A stretch of DNA of 64,000 nt from Albifimbria verrucaria (taxonomy: Eukaryota; Ascomycota; Sordariomycetes; Hypocreales; Stachybotryaceae). This document shows, piece after piece, positions 9,497-22,668 of this stretch. The notes beneath the pieces were generated by a model. It saw only the letters and a list, made by a program, of their open reading frames with translations. It was not told the origin of the DNA and did not search any database. The stretch lies in NCBI GenBank assembly GCA_020081605.1, contig JAHREC010000007.1, forward strand, positions 620,001 through 684,000, written 5' to 3'. Both the position numbers and the translations under genes were made by a program. Positions within the stretch are counted from its first letter, which is position 1, and every line of letters begins with the position of its first letter.

Positions 9497-12194
9497 CTAA
9501 ACGCTAAAATGGCTTCTATAATGATCGTTATAATTAGATAATCTCATATATATACCGACCATTTCCAATATATTTCCCTTAAGACACTCGGGACAAGTCT
9601 TTTCTTCAGCCCAAACTGTAGAGAATACCATCGTCCATGACAGGAATGAGTTGACGCGGGGATAGTCCTCATTTCGCAACACACCAGCAAAGCGATCCAC
9701 CAACCCTGCCTTTACCTCCCCACAAGAGTACGGATCATCCGCGCTGAATGCATTTCTCTGATCATCAATGCCCAATTCGCTAGGGCTACACCCTCTTAAT
9801 GTTTGCATTCTGGCCTTCAGTCTCTGTATTCGGGGATCGTATTTCCAACGCCTATGCGAATCGTTCTGTAACTTCTCCAATCGAAGGAGCATATCCAAAT
9901 AAGTGATATTAGAAGTGAAATTCTCTTCCTCTTCCTCTTCCTCTTCCTCTTCCTCTTCCTCTTCCTCTTCCTCTTCCTCTTCCTCTTCCTCTTCCTCTTC
10001 CTCTTCCTCTTCCTCTTCCTCTTCCTCTTCCTCTTCCTCTTCCTCTTCCTCTTCCTCTTCCTCTTCCTCTTCCTCTTCCTCTTCCTCTTCCTCTTCCTCT
10101 TCCTCTTCCTCTCTTCCTCTTCCTCTTCATCTTCATCTTCCTCTTTTCCCTCTTCTTTATCTTCCTTAAATTCCCAAGATTCTGACCACACTGAAGGTGC
10201 CAATTCTTTGAAATTGGCCTGTGCTTCGATAAACTGGCAGCATTAGCAGTCCACTGACTTGAAGTTCGCCACTATTGGAAAATCCTATCTCAAAGGGAGC
10301 AAAGTAAATATTAACGGATTGTGCCATATTTGCCATTTTTTCTTCGTCCCAATGAACATTTGTTCTTATCTTGTTCAAAATCTCAGAGTCGCGTTGTACG
10401 TCTGTCTCTTCGTTAGGAAAGAAATCGACATCCCATTCCCAACTTGATATTTTAACAAGCATAGCATTCGCTAATGGACCTTCCAGTCGTATCGTACCGC
10501 CAGCAACAGAGCCAAAGGGCTGTGATGATAAGGCCAATTTCATCTCGACTGCAAGAATCTTCACTAGTCCCTCACAGTCTTCTTGAATACGCATATTAGC
10601 ACCGCCCTCTAATGAAGCCCAGGACCAGGATGTGGCGGTATTTTGTGTTCTACGAACAGAGGGCCTATCGGCAGTCCAAAGAAGGGCGCTTCGGAGCCGA
10701 TATGCCCATATTCCAGCGAAATAATTCTCTCCACGCCAGATTTTGCCCAATTCCTCTGCTAAGCCTGAAATGGCAACAAGCTTATCGGCTGGGTTGGTCA
10801 ACTTCTTGTGAGAATATTCCTGAACCAATCTAGCCCATGTTTCCAGAAGCTCCGTATCAGTTTTGGACTGCAGCCCTTTCCAATACCTATGGTGTTCCTG
10901 CTTCTCCATTACCGCAATTGTTGGCCTTGCCCCAGGAAAATCTCGCTGGACTCTGATTCGAAGCAATCCCAATGAACTTCATCCCGTCCAAAAACAAGCT
11001 GACGCGGAGGTAAGAGTCGCTCCTGGACTACCCAGCCTCTCGTATATAAGATAAGTCTGTTGCTCCTAGAATACTCAGATTCGTAAAGCGACAGCACAAT
11101 TCTCTCTTGATCACCCGATCCGATAGGTATCCGGCATGGCACACTGGATAGAGATCTTGGGTAAAAGAGACCACCTGTGCTGTTAGGTGATACCCCGGCA
11201 GCGAGGTTGAGATACGAGTTTCGATATACTTGATGCATTTTGCCCGACTCCTCGACCCAGTCCTCGGCTGAGTCTTGAATGATGCAAAGTGAGTCAATCC
11301 AAAGGAAAGATATCCCTAGTCGTCGAGTTACCTCAATCGCGTCTCTGAACGTCTTTGGCAGCTCGTTGAATGCGAAACCGTTTAGGAACCTCGAGTAGTT
11401 TTCTCGAAGAAGCCGAACTGGCGTAAGTCCTCCCCAGCAGTGACTCAGCGTTATATATTTGGCTTCTCCGATGGTCTCGCATAGGATAATCACCTCAGCC
11501 TGACTCCCTCCTACCGAAAGAAACCGCTTTGGTCGTTGGCCAGGGAGATCTGTGCCGTTCGAGCACTACAAGTAGGATGATTGAGCAAGCAGTTCTGAAT
11601 CCAATTGTGTACTTGGTCCCAACCTTCATCGGCTATGGGGTCACCGATACGAGGAAAGTTCGGAACTAATAAAGGTAGTAGGATATGTTAGTTACTTAAT
11701 CTTTTTAATAAGGAGAGAGGCTACAATATAGTGTCAGGACTTATGCCTAGAAAGCAGGCAACGCCCTCAGGCAATGATTGGCCGTACTAAATCAATAATC
11801 TTCACTAATGTGGCATGTTGACAGATAACAGAAGAAACTGAGGGGTATTACTTAGGTCTGCCTGAGTACCCAGGGTGAGGTAACCAATTACGCTCTTGCC
11901 GCTTAGGACTTCAAGGGTGATGCCTCTGTTGAGATGCAAGCGCGTCCTTACTAACAGAGGCTTTTGACCTTCGGAGCTAATGTTCCTCAATATCGTGGTC
12001 TCAACACATGACTCAACTGGAGGTGGAGCCTCGTCTTTGTCGGCAATTTCCTTCACAAGTAAACTGCAAATATGACATCCACGACCCGCTGAGTCTACAA
12101 GCTCTGCAATACCATGGAACTTGTGCTTTGCGGTCGGTATGTCAGTTGAGATAGCTCTAGTTATCGTCTTGCATTTTGAGCAGAGGCGATTCAA
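9497..12194 (-). CDS. HET-domain (heterokaryon incompatibility) protein
   Basis: Cytoplasmic protein of the HET family, which triggers cell death or other responses after non-self recognition. The N-terminal segment NRLCSKCKTI and GRGCHICSLL is typical of these proteins. The HET domain proper runs from about 11480 to 10915: YITLSHCWGG, LPKTFRDAIEV, LGISFLWIDSLCIIQD, WVEESGKMHQVYRNSYLNLA and YTRGWVVQERLLPPRQLVFG. The C-terminal part (10972-9497) is variable and contains the hexanucleotide array described below. The exact start is not settled (12194 is the first residue I can support and is not an ATG), and the region 11810-11500 holds at least one intron and one frame break. HET genes are common in fungal accessory regions and evolve rapidly. 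Confidence 0.8.
9925..10110. repeat. (CTTCCT)31 hexanucleotide microsatellite in HET gene
   Basis: A perfect array of 31 copies of CTTCCT (GAAGAGG-type unit on the coding strand), followed after a 2-nt irregularity at 10111-10112 by further imperfect copies to about 10145. On the minus strand the three frames read poly-Glu, Lys-Arg or Gly-Arg. The upstream HET frame enters it in Lys-Arg phase, whereas the downstream ordered C-terminus is in Glu phase. Confidence 0.95.
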
Positions 12195-12339
12195 GATTAG
12201 TTGGGTTTTCGAGAATACTGGCGCGGATGGTGACGATGACGACTTCGATGGTTTGATGAGGGAAAGACGCCCCCTCCTTCATCTGCGTCGATTTCGAGCT
12301 TTCGTTTGGCCATAAGAGTAAAGTGGTGAGTCTGCCCAA

Positions 12340-15300
12340 ATTAATAGAAAGGCCGTCGCAGATAATTATAAATGAATCTCGAATAGGGAAGCGCCTAATT
12401 TGTGGAGTCTTATATGCAGGGCAAATCCCGATGTCTTTGAGTAGAGAGCGTCGGATTCTACTAGATGAAAAACTAGATACATAGGAGGCGGTCTAGTAAA
12501 TTAGCTGAGGATAAAGATATCGACATTCCCCGCGTTACATATAGCTACATCGCGATAATCATGATTAACGTGTGGTTCAGGAAGTTCCTTTATGTACCGA
12601 CGTATGACTAAGTTGTTGTGCGTCTACTACATAGTCTGGACCTTACCGGCCCCAAGGGATAGCCACTAATTATTGTCCATCCTAGGCCTTAACCAAAGTA
12701 AGGGCTGAATTCGGGTAGCCAGCTACGCGAAGTATTTTTGGACAATATAAATGACTGAGTTCGCCACTCTTCCAAAGAGCATTACATCAGCATACTGCTA
12801 CACATACCACTCCGGCATGATTCCAAGTAACGATGATTTGCCAGTATAGAAACATCATCATTTGTCTGTCACTTCTTGACTGTTTGTATTATCAGAATTA
12901 CATTTGTCAGCCAGCTGATTGATTGCGACGTTGCACAACCTTGGCTATTGTTGTTTAGACGATTGTTTATACGATGGCTGGATAACACTTTTATCACCTC
13001 AACACACTGGCATTAAATGAGAACAAAGAAAAAGTACTCTAAGTCTAAGCTATGTTGAATTTAAGCCTGGTATATATATCTTTAATGTGGTGTGCTCTGT
13101 CCTCCCATAGTCTTGATCAGTTAACCACCGCCTTGTCTTTCTCAGAAACTTCAGAGCAGAGAAATATGTACTCTTCGATCCTGAATGTAACAGCAAAAAT
13201 CAACTTTAACAATTCTTCGTCTAATACAATTTCAGAAGGATTCGCTTCCAAATATACCAACCACCTTCCATGAATGCAACTAGGGCACACCGATGAATCC
13301 ACATGAATGAGCCCACCATGGCATTTGCACTTTTTAAGACGCTATATCAGTATTTATCTGAGTAATCTAATTTATCAGGTTGGAACTCACACACTTTCCA
13401 GTCCCGTATGCTTGAGGTCGCTGCATCATGTACTATGTTGGCGAGAACATGAGCCATCAATATATAAACTCACTATTTGAGACGTCGGGCGCATGCGAAA
13501 ACTCGGTGGTATTGCTGAGGAAAGGCATTGAAGTGTTGATCTCTGCATTTATGGGCTCATAGCATGGGTTTTGTGCTGCCTTCGAGAGATTTCAAGTTCA
13601 TTGCTACCAAAAGGTGCGAATTCTACAAGGTGTTAATGCAGTTGCATAAAAGTACTTGGATGTATTATATTTAAAAGAAACATTAGATGGCCCTTGAGTT
13701 TTTTTAAATGGATTCGAACAAACAGGCAATGTAGCTCTGATTGACAATTTCTAAGCTTAATGTGAAAGTACGCACGTGTGAATCCGATGTTGTATGGCGT
13801 AGCCTGCCTCTTTACATCAAGTTTAAGAAGTAGAGCCTTTACGTGTGATCCCATGCTCCCTCTCTAGCGAACGTAGTATAGTCTTCGAAATGATTCTGAG
13901 GTTGATATGGATGTACTACTCGCCAAATTGACGTTACGAGTTTATTTCTCTGCAGCTCCAAGTCCTGATCGAATATTGGTGGCGATTGAGCATTGGATTA
14001 GGATTTTGATAGAAACTTATGACAATACCCCACTGGAATACAGGCCAGCAATGCCATTTACTCTTGATAATCGGCAGAGTAATGGAAGTAAATTTGAACC
14101 AAGCACTTCGCGAAGTTACTCAGAAACCTACTTCATGCTCGATTGGATAGGCATACTTCTCATATAGAAGGTTCGAGAATGAGATAGTGCTAAAGGCATA
14201 AGCTTAAACATGCTCTGAAAGAAAAGTACTTGTGGTCACGCCTTGCTCGAATATGAAGGTATCTTAGCACCTAAATTGAGTAGTTAAAACAATGTAAACC
14301 TATAGATGCACCGCTCCCGGAACATGGCACACAAGGCTTACATGACCGCCCACCAGCGGTGCTGTATTGAGGCTATGGGTTCTACAGAACTCGAACTAAT
14401 CTACGTCATCCCTGTGCGCATTCTTTCTGTAGACGTAGTTAGGCAGCAAGACTACCAAATAGTGTTCAGGAGCCAACCTCCCTGAGTTCATTATTTTCGG
14501 TAGCCATTTTCGCGAAATCAGTTGTTCAAAGTCGCAATACTGAGACAGTCGACAGAAATGATGGAAGGTCCAATAAAGAAAATATGGCACTTTACGCTCA
14601 AACCATTTCAGGCTTTGTGGCTTGAGATTCTAGAGCACTGCGCTTCGTACATCAAAAGAAAGTCAACAGACCAACATATACTGTACCAAAATAAGGCCGA
14701 TAAAGACAGTGTTGTCATGATCACGAGATACTCGACATTGGAAAGTAATTTGGAAGCAGACAAAGTCTACGCAGCAAAGTATATGGCCCGCATTTTCGAG
14801 CTATTGAGTATCGTCAACTGTTTCTACTGAATATCGACATAAATGACCTGCCATTGGAGTTTGATGAAGTTGGTCTCCTCATTAGTGAAAACAAGTTGGA
14901 GGATTCTGCACCTGGTGTTGGCGCATGGGATCAGACACAACAGCTGAAAGGCCAAGCAGATGCAAGAAAGACATGGGTTCAATTATGCAGGATTGGCGGT
15001 CCGCTTGATGATCAATATTGTGATGGGATGTGGACTTTGCGAAAGTTCATGGAACGCTGAGTAGCTAACACGTAGCAACCAGACCACACAATGACGAGCT
15101 TCATAAAAATGCACCTCAAATTAGATATAGTTCTCGGGGATCGATATAGACAGGGGCACACCAATGTACAGTTGATGCAATGATTCGTGAGTGTAGGAGG
15201 AACGCAGATGGTACCTTAATGTTGTCAAGCAACGCCATAACTACTAAGTCATTTGTGTTGTGAACGCAGGTCCAATGCAGCAACAAACAGTTATCCTGTT

Positions 15301-16543
15301 CCTATCGTAGCAAAAGGGATTTACCAAGAAATCGATCACTTAGGCAAAGGGAAAAGCGAGGCACCCAGCCCATGTGCAGACCGACGTCATCAGTTCAAAT
15401 CATCACTTTCAACGCAACCTGCTCTGATAACCACGAGTACAGGGTAGTCAACTTGAAGTAAAGGCTTGGGTCAGCATGGAAGCTGTGTTTAGAGAACCTG
15501 TGTATCCCAAAAGAGCTGTAGAAACGTGGTTAAGTCTACATTGGTTAACCTGTGACAGCTAGGTTTGACCACAGCGTATGTGCTAGTGCATAATTTGTCA
15601 GATGTCTGGGAGAAAGTGTTATCAAGCCATGGTACTGGGTCACAGGTGACATTCAAAATTGGAGCTCGAGGTGGGGTTGATGTCTGGCCAGGGTATGTAG
15701 AGATCAGATGAACGGTGGATCAATATGCTGGAAGTGACAATCCTCCTCTGCTCTGCAGCTATGTAACCCGAGCCCTGCTCCATCCATCTCAGTTCAGACC
15801 GTGAAAGGGTGTAGAGAATGTGCTAGTAGAGCCTAAGTTTGAAGTAGTTCGGTCGCATCTGACATGCGCTCAAATGGAGACCAACCACATCCACATGTCT
15901 GGTGATCGCCCACATATGCGCCTTGATCTATCTTGCCAAGTCTGATAGTGAATTGCAGGGGAATCTGGATATGGGACATCTACTGACGAGCTGAGCATCT
16001 CCGTTAGAGCGGCGCATTTCATCAAACAGGGTGTTCCTTAAGAAGACTAATGTAAAACGAAGCCAAGACAGCCGGTGCGACGACTAGGCAGGGTTATCGC
16101 GGTATTGGCAACCGAGGGCATACAAATTGAATGGCTGGCGGTATAAGCGCCAACCCAGAACTGAGGAGGCAAGACAGCAACCAACCGACGGACCAACACA
16201 GCCATGGGCGAGTCTAGGCCCCGGGCTTAGGGGTTATGTGGGCCGAGGCTGGGAAACACTTATGCTTAAGCAGGACCCCATGGGGAAAATTGCGGAGAGA
16301 CAACTCGTTCCCTCGGGCTAGAGTTATACGAGGCAGCCTTGGCAGAAGATGAGTTGGCAGGGTCTCAGTGGACGCCCACTTTGCAGAAGGACAATTCAGG
16401 GCAGCGCACGTCTCATGCTGGGGTTAAAACTTGCTATCATGTCGTGTTTATCTTCTCCGCATTCCTCTCCTCCAACCCTTCCTCGCACCTCTCTTCTCCA
16501 ACTGCAGCTCTCATTGCTGTGACTTACCATCTTTCACGACATC
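12340..16543. other. 4.2-kb gene-poor stretch
   Basis: AT-rich with scattered short open frames. Apart from the unrecognised open frames at 13907-15060 (listed separately), I see no gene, RNA or repeat that I can support. The last 100 bases before 16544 are pyrimidine-rich and are the probable leader of the sugar transporter. Confidence 0.5.
13907..15060 (+). other. Possible degenerate gene, unrecognised
   Basis: Three consecutive open frames on the + strand (13907-14167, 14522-14830 and 14854-15060) have protein-like composition, for example LVAIEHWIRILIETYDNTP, MFKVAILRQSTEMMEGPIKK and LDDQYCDGMWTLRKFMER. They may be parts of one gene broken by introns, frame breaks or decay. I recognise no domain, and the intervening sequence has stops. 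Low confidence that it is expressed. Confidence 0.25.
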
Positions 16544-18297
16544 ATGGCTGTCAAAGACAATGAGCAGCTCGAGGCCGGTACCAAGGTCAGGTCCGCGTCC
16601 GTGGACCACACCGAGTATGGCGGCGACGCAACACAGGCAGACCTGATCGAGGCCGCCGTGGCCGCGGGCGAGGAAGAGTCCAAGATCCCTCGAAAAGAGC
16701 TCTTCTCCCGATACTGGCCCGCGGCCGTTTATAGCATGCTTCTCAGTTTGGCCCTGGTCATGGAGGGTATGGACGTTGGCCTGATCAACAACTTCTTCGC
16801 CCACGAAGCCTACCTGAACAGGTTTGGCTGGCCCGACGCCAATGGCAAACAACATATACCTACTTCGTGGCAGGCAGCCATTGGCAACGGTAACAACCTT
16901 GGTAGCATCATTGGCCTCCTGTTAAACGGTTACTTGCAGTCCCGTTTTGGGTCTCGCAGGGTATACATGGCCGCCATGGTGCTGATGACGGGCACTATCT
17001 TCGTGTTGTTCTTCTCTGTCAACGTGCAAATGCTGTTTGCAGGCAACATTCTCTGTGGTATTCCATGGGGCATTTTCCAGACTCTCACTACTGCCTATGC
17101 CGCCGAGATCTGCCCTCCAGCCATGCGTGGTTACCTTACGGCCTGGGTGTCCATGTGCTGGGGCTGCGGCTCGTTTTTGGCGGCTGGTGTATTGCGTGGC
17201 TCCCTGAACCTCAAGGGAGACTTGGGATGGAAGGTCCCTTATGCTCTTCAATGGATGTGGGTTGTCCCATTGTTCACCGTTGGGTTCCTCGCCCCGAGAG
17301 TCCTTGGTATCTGGTCCGCCGCGATCGTATCGAAGATGCCGAGAAGTCTCTGCGCCGTCTTGCACGCAAAGGTCACTATACCGAGCAGTCAATGGCTCAA
17401 ACTCTGGCTCTCATGAGGCATACCAACGAAATGGAAAAGATTGAAGCGGCCAACTCTAGCTACAGAGATTGTTTCCGCGGCACCAACTTGCGTCGTACAT
17501 GCATCATCTGCATGGCCTGGCTGATCCAGATTCTCAACGGCCAGTCTGTTTGCGCCTACGCTGCCATCTTCCTCCAGTCAGCCGGCATGCCCAAGGTTCG
17601 GTCCTTTGATTACAGCATGGGTATCCAGTCTGTCAATGTCGTGGGTACAGGTATCGCTATCGCTCTGATGGGCAAGATCGGACGACGCGTCTTCTATTTC
17701 TACGGGTCGACAGCCATTGGTGTTGCCATGTTGATCGTTGGTATCCTAGGCTTTGTACCGGGAGGTGCTAACGTTTCCATCGCTGTGGCTGTGGTCATGA
17801 TCGTCATCAACTTGATCTTCAAGTTGTCTATCGGTCCCACGTGTTTTGTCATTGTCGGAGAGACTTCTTCAAGCCGTGTCCGAGCACAGACAATTGTCCT
17901 TGGTCGTGCCGTCTACGTTGTTGGCCAAATCATCGTACAGCAACTTAACCCGCGCATGTTGAACTCCAGCAGTGATGCTTGGAATTGGGGCGCCAAGACG
18001 GGTCTCTTCTACTTTGGCCTGTGCTGCGTCTGGGCTACATGGATTTACTTCTTCTTGCCCGAGACGAAGAATCGTAGTTTTGCCGAACTGGACTACTTGT
18101 TCCAGAAGAAGACTCCGGCACGTCAATTCGCTACCGCACCTGTCGATTGTAAGTCTCAGTTCATTTGCTTTGTTATGAGCACTTCATTGCGTCTCACCGT
18201 GGTGGTGGGTTTTACAGAATAGTTGTGCTAACAATTTCTCTTAACAGTGTTCGAATTCATTGACGCCGAGAAGACTGCGAAGGTTGTTAGCAGCTAA
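16544..18297 (+). CDS. MFS sugar transporter, alpha-glucoside type
   Basis: Plasma-membrane proton-coupled sugar importer of the major facilitator family, closest in pattern to fungal maltose/alpha-glucoside permeases. Twelve hydrophobic segments are visible; family signatures are NGYLQSRFGSRRVYM (loop 2-3), PESPWYLVRR before the central loop, GKIGRRVFYF (loop 8-9) and PETKNRSFAELDYLF after the last helix. About 548 residues, the usual size. A 99-nt intron (18149-18247, GTAAGT..TTAACAG) precedes a short last exon ending KVVSS. One frame break near 17294 in a run of four C. The start follows a CT-rich leader and ATCATGGC context. No neighbouring gene for sugar breakdown is seen. Confidence 0.85.
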
Positions 18298-18937
18298 AGG
18301 AATGCGAATGACATTCAAGAATACTTAGTAATAAATAGCTATAAACTTGCTTATAGAAGACAAGGTGTGGGAAGACCCTGAGAATTGTTTTCAAAGGGAC
18401 AGCTCCACATAGTGGTAGTCTATCCTCTAGGGGACTCAGTGGAGAAGATCGACGATCGTTTCCTGAAGAGTTTGACGTACATCCACGATAGCTCGAATTA
18501 ATACACAATGGCTTGCTAAAAAGACCCACCCCATTGTCTTTGAACTTGTTGAAAGGTATTTCTGGAGTTTTGTGAGGAGACATTACTGATAATTCCCTGT
18601 ACGCATTTGCGTATAGCCCAAGTCAAAATTGCTAATGGTGATGCGCATCTTGTCTTATCTTCCGTCAATATAAACTCGTAGAATGGAGAAGTAGGCGCAT
18701 AATGCACCAAGTTGCTTCTACCAAGCTCTACATGGGGTGTATTTAAGGGCATCCTCTATGGACAGATGCTCCTTAGTCCTTGCTCTTCTTTCCAAGCATT
18801 TGCCGATTATACACTTAATGCTTTACAGCCATTGATGCGATAACTGGTCCCCTGAGGATTAATGCAACATCTATGCTCGCCATGCTCATGCTGTGCAACA
18901 CTCCTGTATATCCAACGGCCTGCATCGATCCTTACTT
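18298..18937. other. Convergent intergenic region
   Basis: Shared 3' flank of two tail-to-tail transporter genes. No gene or strong structure seen. Confidence 0.5.
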
Positions 18938-20367
18938 TTAATCTTTGCTCTCACGCAGACTTGCAGCCCTCGCTGCAATCATAAAGCCCGTTCCCAATAA
19001 CATACATGCGCCCCCATACTTGAGCTGCGATGTAGCTCCCTCCCGCTACCTGAATGAGTTTCCTGCCACTGGTGGGCCTGTGAGCGTAGCGACGCTCACG
19101 ATGGTAAACAGCATACCGATACGTGTGCCATTCTTGCTGAGATCTTTAGTTAGGCTTGCGCATGTAGAAGGGAACAGGCTCTGGATCCCTGCACCAAAAA
19201 GCCGAAAAATGCCACCCATACGTAATTGCCGGCCAGTGACGACACTCCGGCCCATGCAAACGTGAGTACGGAAGCAATGAAGATGAAAGGTATAAAACAA
19301 GTCACAGGGCCAAAGTAGCGGTCGGCTAGGTATGCGGGAACGAGACGGCCAGGAATGCCTGTGCCATTGATGATTAGGAGCATGGCAAAAGACGTTGACT
19401 CCGGTGCTGAGAACTTGGCTAACGGATACGAGCGGGCCTATTCAATTTTATACACAATTAGAAGCTTGCTCTCGATAGGACAATGAGGACTTACGTAGTA
19501 GTAGGCAAAATATACAGCCCACAAGGTGAACCATGCGCTGATGGCAAATAACGTAAAGGTAGGCTCTTTGAAAGCCTCTAGGTCGAACAAAGGGCCTGCT
19601 CGACGGCCTTTCAGCCTTGTCCTGGCTACACCAAAGACAATCGCCGTCGTCGTCAGCACAACTAGACCCATGGCTCGCATTGTCCAGGCAAATCCAATCT
19701 TGGGCAGTAGCTGCTGTGCCATCAGAGGAAAGACGATGCCGCCTGTGGCCGTCCCGCAAGCACCAAGCGAAATGGCCATGACTCTCTTCCGCTGGAAATA
19801 CGTCGCTGTATTGGCCACTGTAGGAGCAAAACAATCCCGAACCCCAGGCCTTGGCACACTCCCTGGGCTAGAAAGAAATGCCAATACTGCGTCGAAATGC
19901 TCATCATGAAGATGCCCAAGATTTGCAGCAGGGACCCCACAGCCAAGGCGTACCAGTAATAGCCAGCATCAAAAGCGCGACCGGAAAACGTGCCTACCAG
20001 GTAAATCAGACAGACCTGCACACTGCCCACCCAGGATATAGTCGATGGTGGCAGCGACAGCTCTTCCTCATAATAAGGCTGAAAAATCCCATAGCTGAGG
20101 ATGAAACCCCAGCAATTAAAGACAATCAAGTGGTTAGCGAGGACTTGAGTCCAGGCCTGCAGACCACCATCCGGAGGGGCCCCTGGGCGGCATCTTGCGG
20201 TGGGCTTTGTATTGATGTTTCAATATCATTTGAGCCTTGAAGCTGCTCTTTGACGTAGCCTTGTTCCTGTTCAACACCTTTCTGTTGGATGGAGGACAGC
20301 GCTGTTTCTGAGCTGTCTTGGGTCGCACTCCTGGCTCCTCCTGCTCCTGCTCCGCGTCCCGCCCCAT
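18938..20367 (-). CDS. MFS monocarboxylate-type transporter
   Basis: Major facilitator protein of the fungal monocarboxylate-permease (MCH) type. The first membrane region carries PPDGGLQAWTQVL, the family's entry motif, then FNCWGFILSYGIFQPYYEEEL, TISWVGSVQVCLIYLVG, GVCQGLGFG, the central YFQRKRVMAISLGACGTATGG, and later GIPGRLVPAYLADRYFGP. About 475 residues. An intron lies at 19438-19494 (GTAAGT..TTGAATAG). The frame breaks several times (N-terminal segment near 20300 and 20180, near 19850, 19180 and 19035), mostly in G/C runs. The start at 20367 (ATGGGGCGGGAC) opens an acidic cytoplasmic tail. Substrate unknown; members move monocarboxylates, riboflavin or secondary metabolites. Confidence 0.75.
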
Positions 20368-21674
20368 GGCTAGGGCGCTACGAGAAGCAATTAACTAGAC
20401 TCAGAATGTTACAATGATGCAAGCTGGGGCAACCAATAATTGTCTTTGCAAGTTGTGGCGCTATTGGGTGGTCATGCAAATCTCAGCTGCCGCTGCCACA
20501 AAAGGGCGGCGGACGGGCTTTCTTAAGGTCCCTCGGGACCGGAGCCAACAAACACGCCCTTGAGACATAATCATGTTGGCCGACATGCGGGCCGTGGAAC
20601 GTCAGTGGAAAAATAACCGATTGGTTTCTGTACGCCGCAATGCCGCTCAGCGAGGCTTAGTGGCCGATCCCTGCTATATCGGCGTTTATCGGGCGAGAGC
20701 GTGCATGCAAGCGTGGCCATTGGATTGGACGCAGGGCACAATGGAACCTGGTACTGGTAAGCGTCAGCAGCGAGGTCGGCAGTTCGTGGCCCTGAGTGTG
20801 TGACGTTGGCTTGTGGGATCAATCTCAGCTTGTTGGTCTGACCCAGCCTCTACAGATGGGCTTCTGCACGCCTCATTCCCAAACACCAACTAGTCTTGGG
20901 GAGAAAAGTGACCAGGTAGAGGGCGGGAGCTATCTCATCTTGTTGCTAATTAATGTAACCCACCCCGCAATCACAAGGCTGTGATTGAACCGTCTGCAAA
21001 TTTGCTTGAATGGTACCGTAGCATACATCATAAACGCCACCATTTACCTTGTCCGGACCCGAGGCAGCTTGCTGTGTCACCGACGTTACTTCACTGAGGT
21101 AAGACAATGTCTATGCAGTTGCAAATCTTTGACGCATCGCATCGTCAACGCTGATATACATAGCACACGGTCTGATGTGTAGCCTCGAAACAGTATTCCT
21201 ACGGCCGAGCTGCTTCTATTGAAACAGGAATGATGTTTCAAGTAACCCTGCCCCCACGAGCTTCTGCTTGGAATATTCCAACTGTATGTCCATTTCCGGC
21301 AGGAGGCACACTACGGGGCTGGGGATAGACAGCCGGCAGACGCTAAGGAGGTGGTGCATGGTGCCCTCTGATGTGCATCTCGGTTCCACACAGGAGGTAG
21401 GATTCGAAGGATCAGATAGCATGCCGAAACGGGGTCAACAACGCGGTTCAGCCGTGCATATGAACGTGAAATCAGGACCAAGGTAATATACACTGGCTGT
21501 CTCCTGCGTCTGCACCCCGCCCCTTTGTTGATTTCTTCCTCCTTTGCGTTGAGAATGCACGATTTGAGACTACACAACAATAGTTGTTCGTCTTATGATG
21601 ATGATGAATGACCTCGATTGTACGATTGACTGAAGCATCACTTCCTCCCGTTGTTGTCCACGAGCCGCTCTCCA
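20368..21674. other. Intergenic
   Basis: No gene supported. The promoter of the monocarboxylate-type transporter lies at the left and that of the single-pass membrane protein at the right; short ORFs on both strands overlap and have no family features. Confidence 0.5.
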
Positions 21675-22668
21675 ATGTCCACTCGTCCATCTACCTCAAC
21701 TGCGACGGGAAATGGGCAAGGCGGAAATGAAAAGTCGGAGGCATGTTTTGACAACTGCAGTACGTGCTTGTGCGAGCACCACTATATTGACGAGGACAAT
21801 GCTGACATGTTCGCAACATAGATGTCCCGTACAAATTCGTAGGAGAAAACAGCGACGCGGTTGAGCCGCTCTGTAAAGATGGTTCCGATTTTCGCAAAGC
21901 GTACGCTGGCTGTGTCGAATGCGTCAAGGGCAAACCAGAGGATGCTGGCGCTGTGGCGACTGAACTTATGCCATCGCTGGTTTCGATAGTGTCACTCTGC
22001 AGCCTCGACATGGTGACTTCCACGATGACTGTCAGCAAAACGGGTGGAAAGGTGTCGACCATGGTCCTTCTCTTGGAAACGCCATCCTCGACAACCCAAA
22101 GTGCAAGTGAAGGACCACAAAGAGGAGGTCCTTGGGCCGGCGGGCCACCGGTTGATAAATGTGACGAGATTTACTCAGCAATCAGTATCTATCCCCATTT
22201 TGCTCAGCTAGATGGATAAGCGGTGGTGCTACTCCGTCTACGCCAACTCCTACAGGACTATCAACATCAGTCCGTTCAACAAACACCGCAGAGCGGACAA
22301 CTAATCTACCAATAGACACCTCAGCTCCTATGCCCGCTGGTTCGGGAAGTGGTACGGCCGCTCTATCGCTTTGAATGACTTTAAGAATGAACCCTGACTT
22401 GTTATTCGCAGAAAACACTACAAATAAGGCTTGGATAGCTGGCCCAGTAATCGGTGCCGTCGTTGGCCTTGCCCTGATCCTGGGAATCATCTTTCTCTTG
22501 CGAAGGCGAAAACAAGGCCCGCTAGCTGCCGCCCTAGAACCCGAGGCCGAAAAGGTCCCGAAAGAACTTCAAGCAGAGACTATACATGAAATGGAGGGAT
22601 CATCGCCTATTGACCTATTTGTGGAGAAGCCGGCGAATGAATTCCCAGCCAAAGAATTAAATGGTTAG
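21675..22668 (+). CDS. Single-pass membrane protein with Cys-rich ectodomain
   Basis: The ordered ectodomain has ACFDNCN, VEPLCKDGSDFRKAYAGCVECVKGK and IVSLCSLD, a Cys pattern seen in many fungal surface proteins. A Ser/Thr/Pro-rich linker follows, then one transmembrane helix (AWIAGPVIGAVVGLALILG) with a basic stop-transfer RRRKQ and an acidic cytoplasmic tail ending KELNG. Introns are at 21760-21821 (GTACGT..ACATAG) and 22352-22411 (GTACGG..TTCGCAG), both giving in-frame joins. A frame break lies near 22217. The ATG at 21675 has no signal peptide, so the true start may be in an exon further upstream. Function unknown; possibly a cell-wall sensor-like protein. Confidence 0.6.

Noticed and set aside
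9903..10169. Poly-Ser and Gly-Arg/Lys-Arg open frames
   Set aside because: They are translations of the (CTTCCT)n array, not separate genes.
16922..17392. 156-codon minus-strand frame
   Set aside because: Antisense shadow of the sugar transporter.
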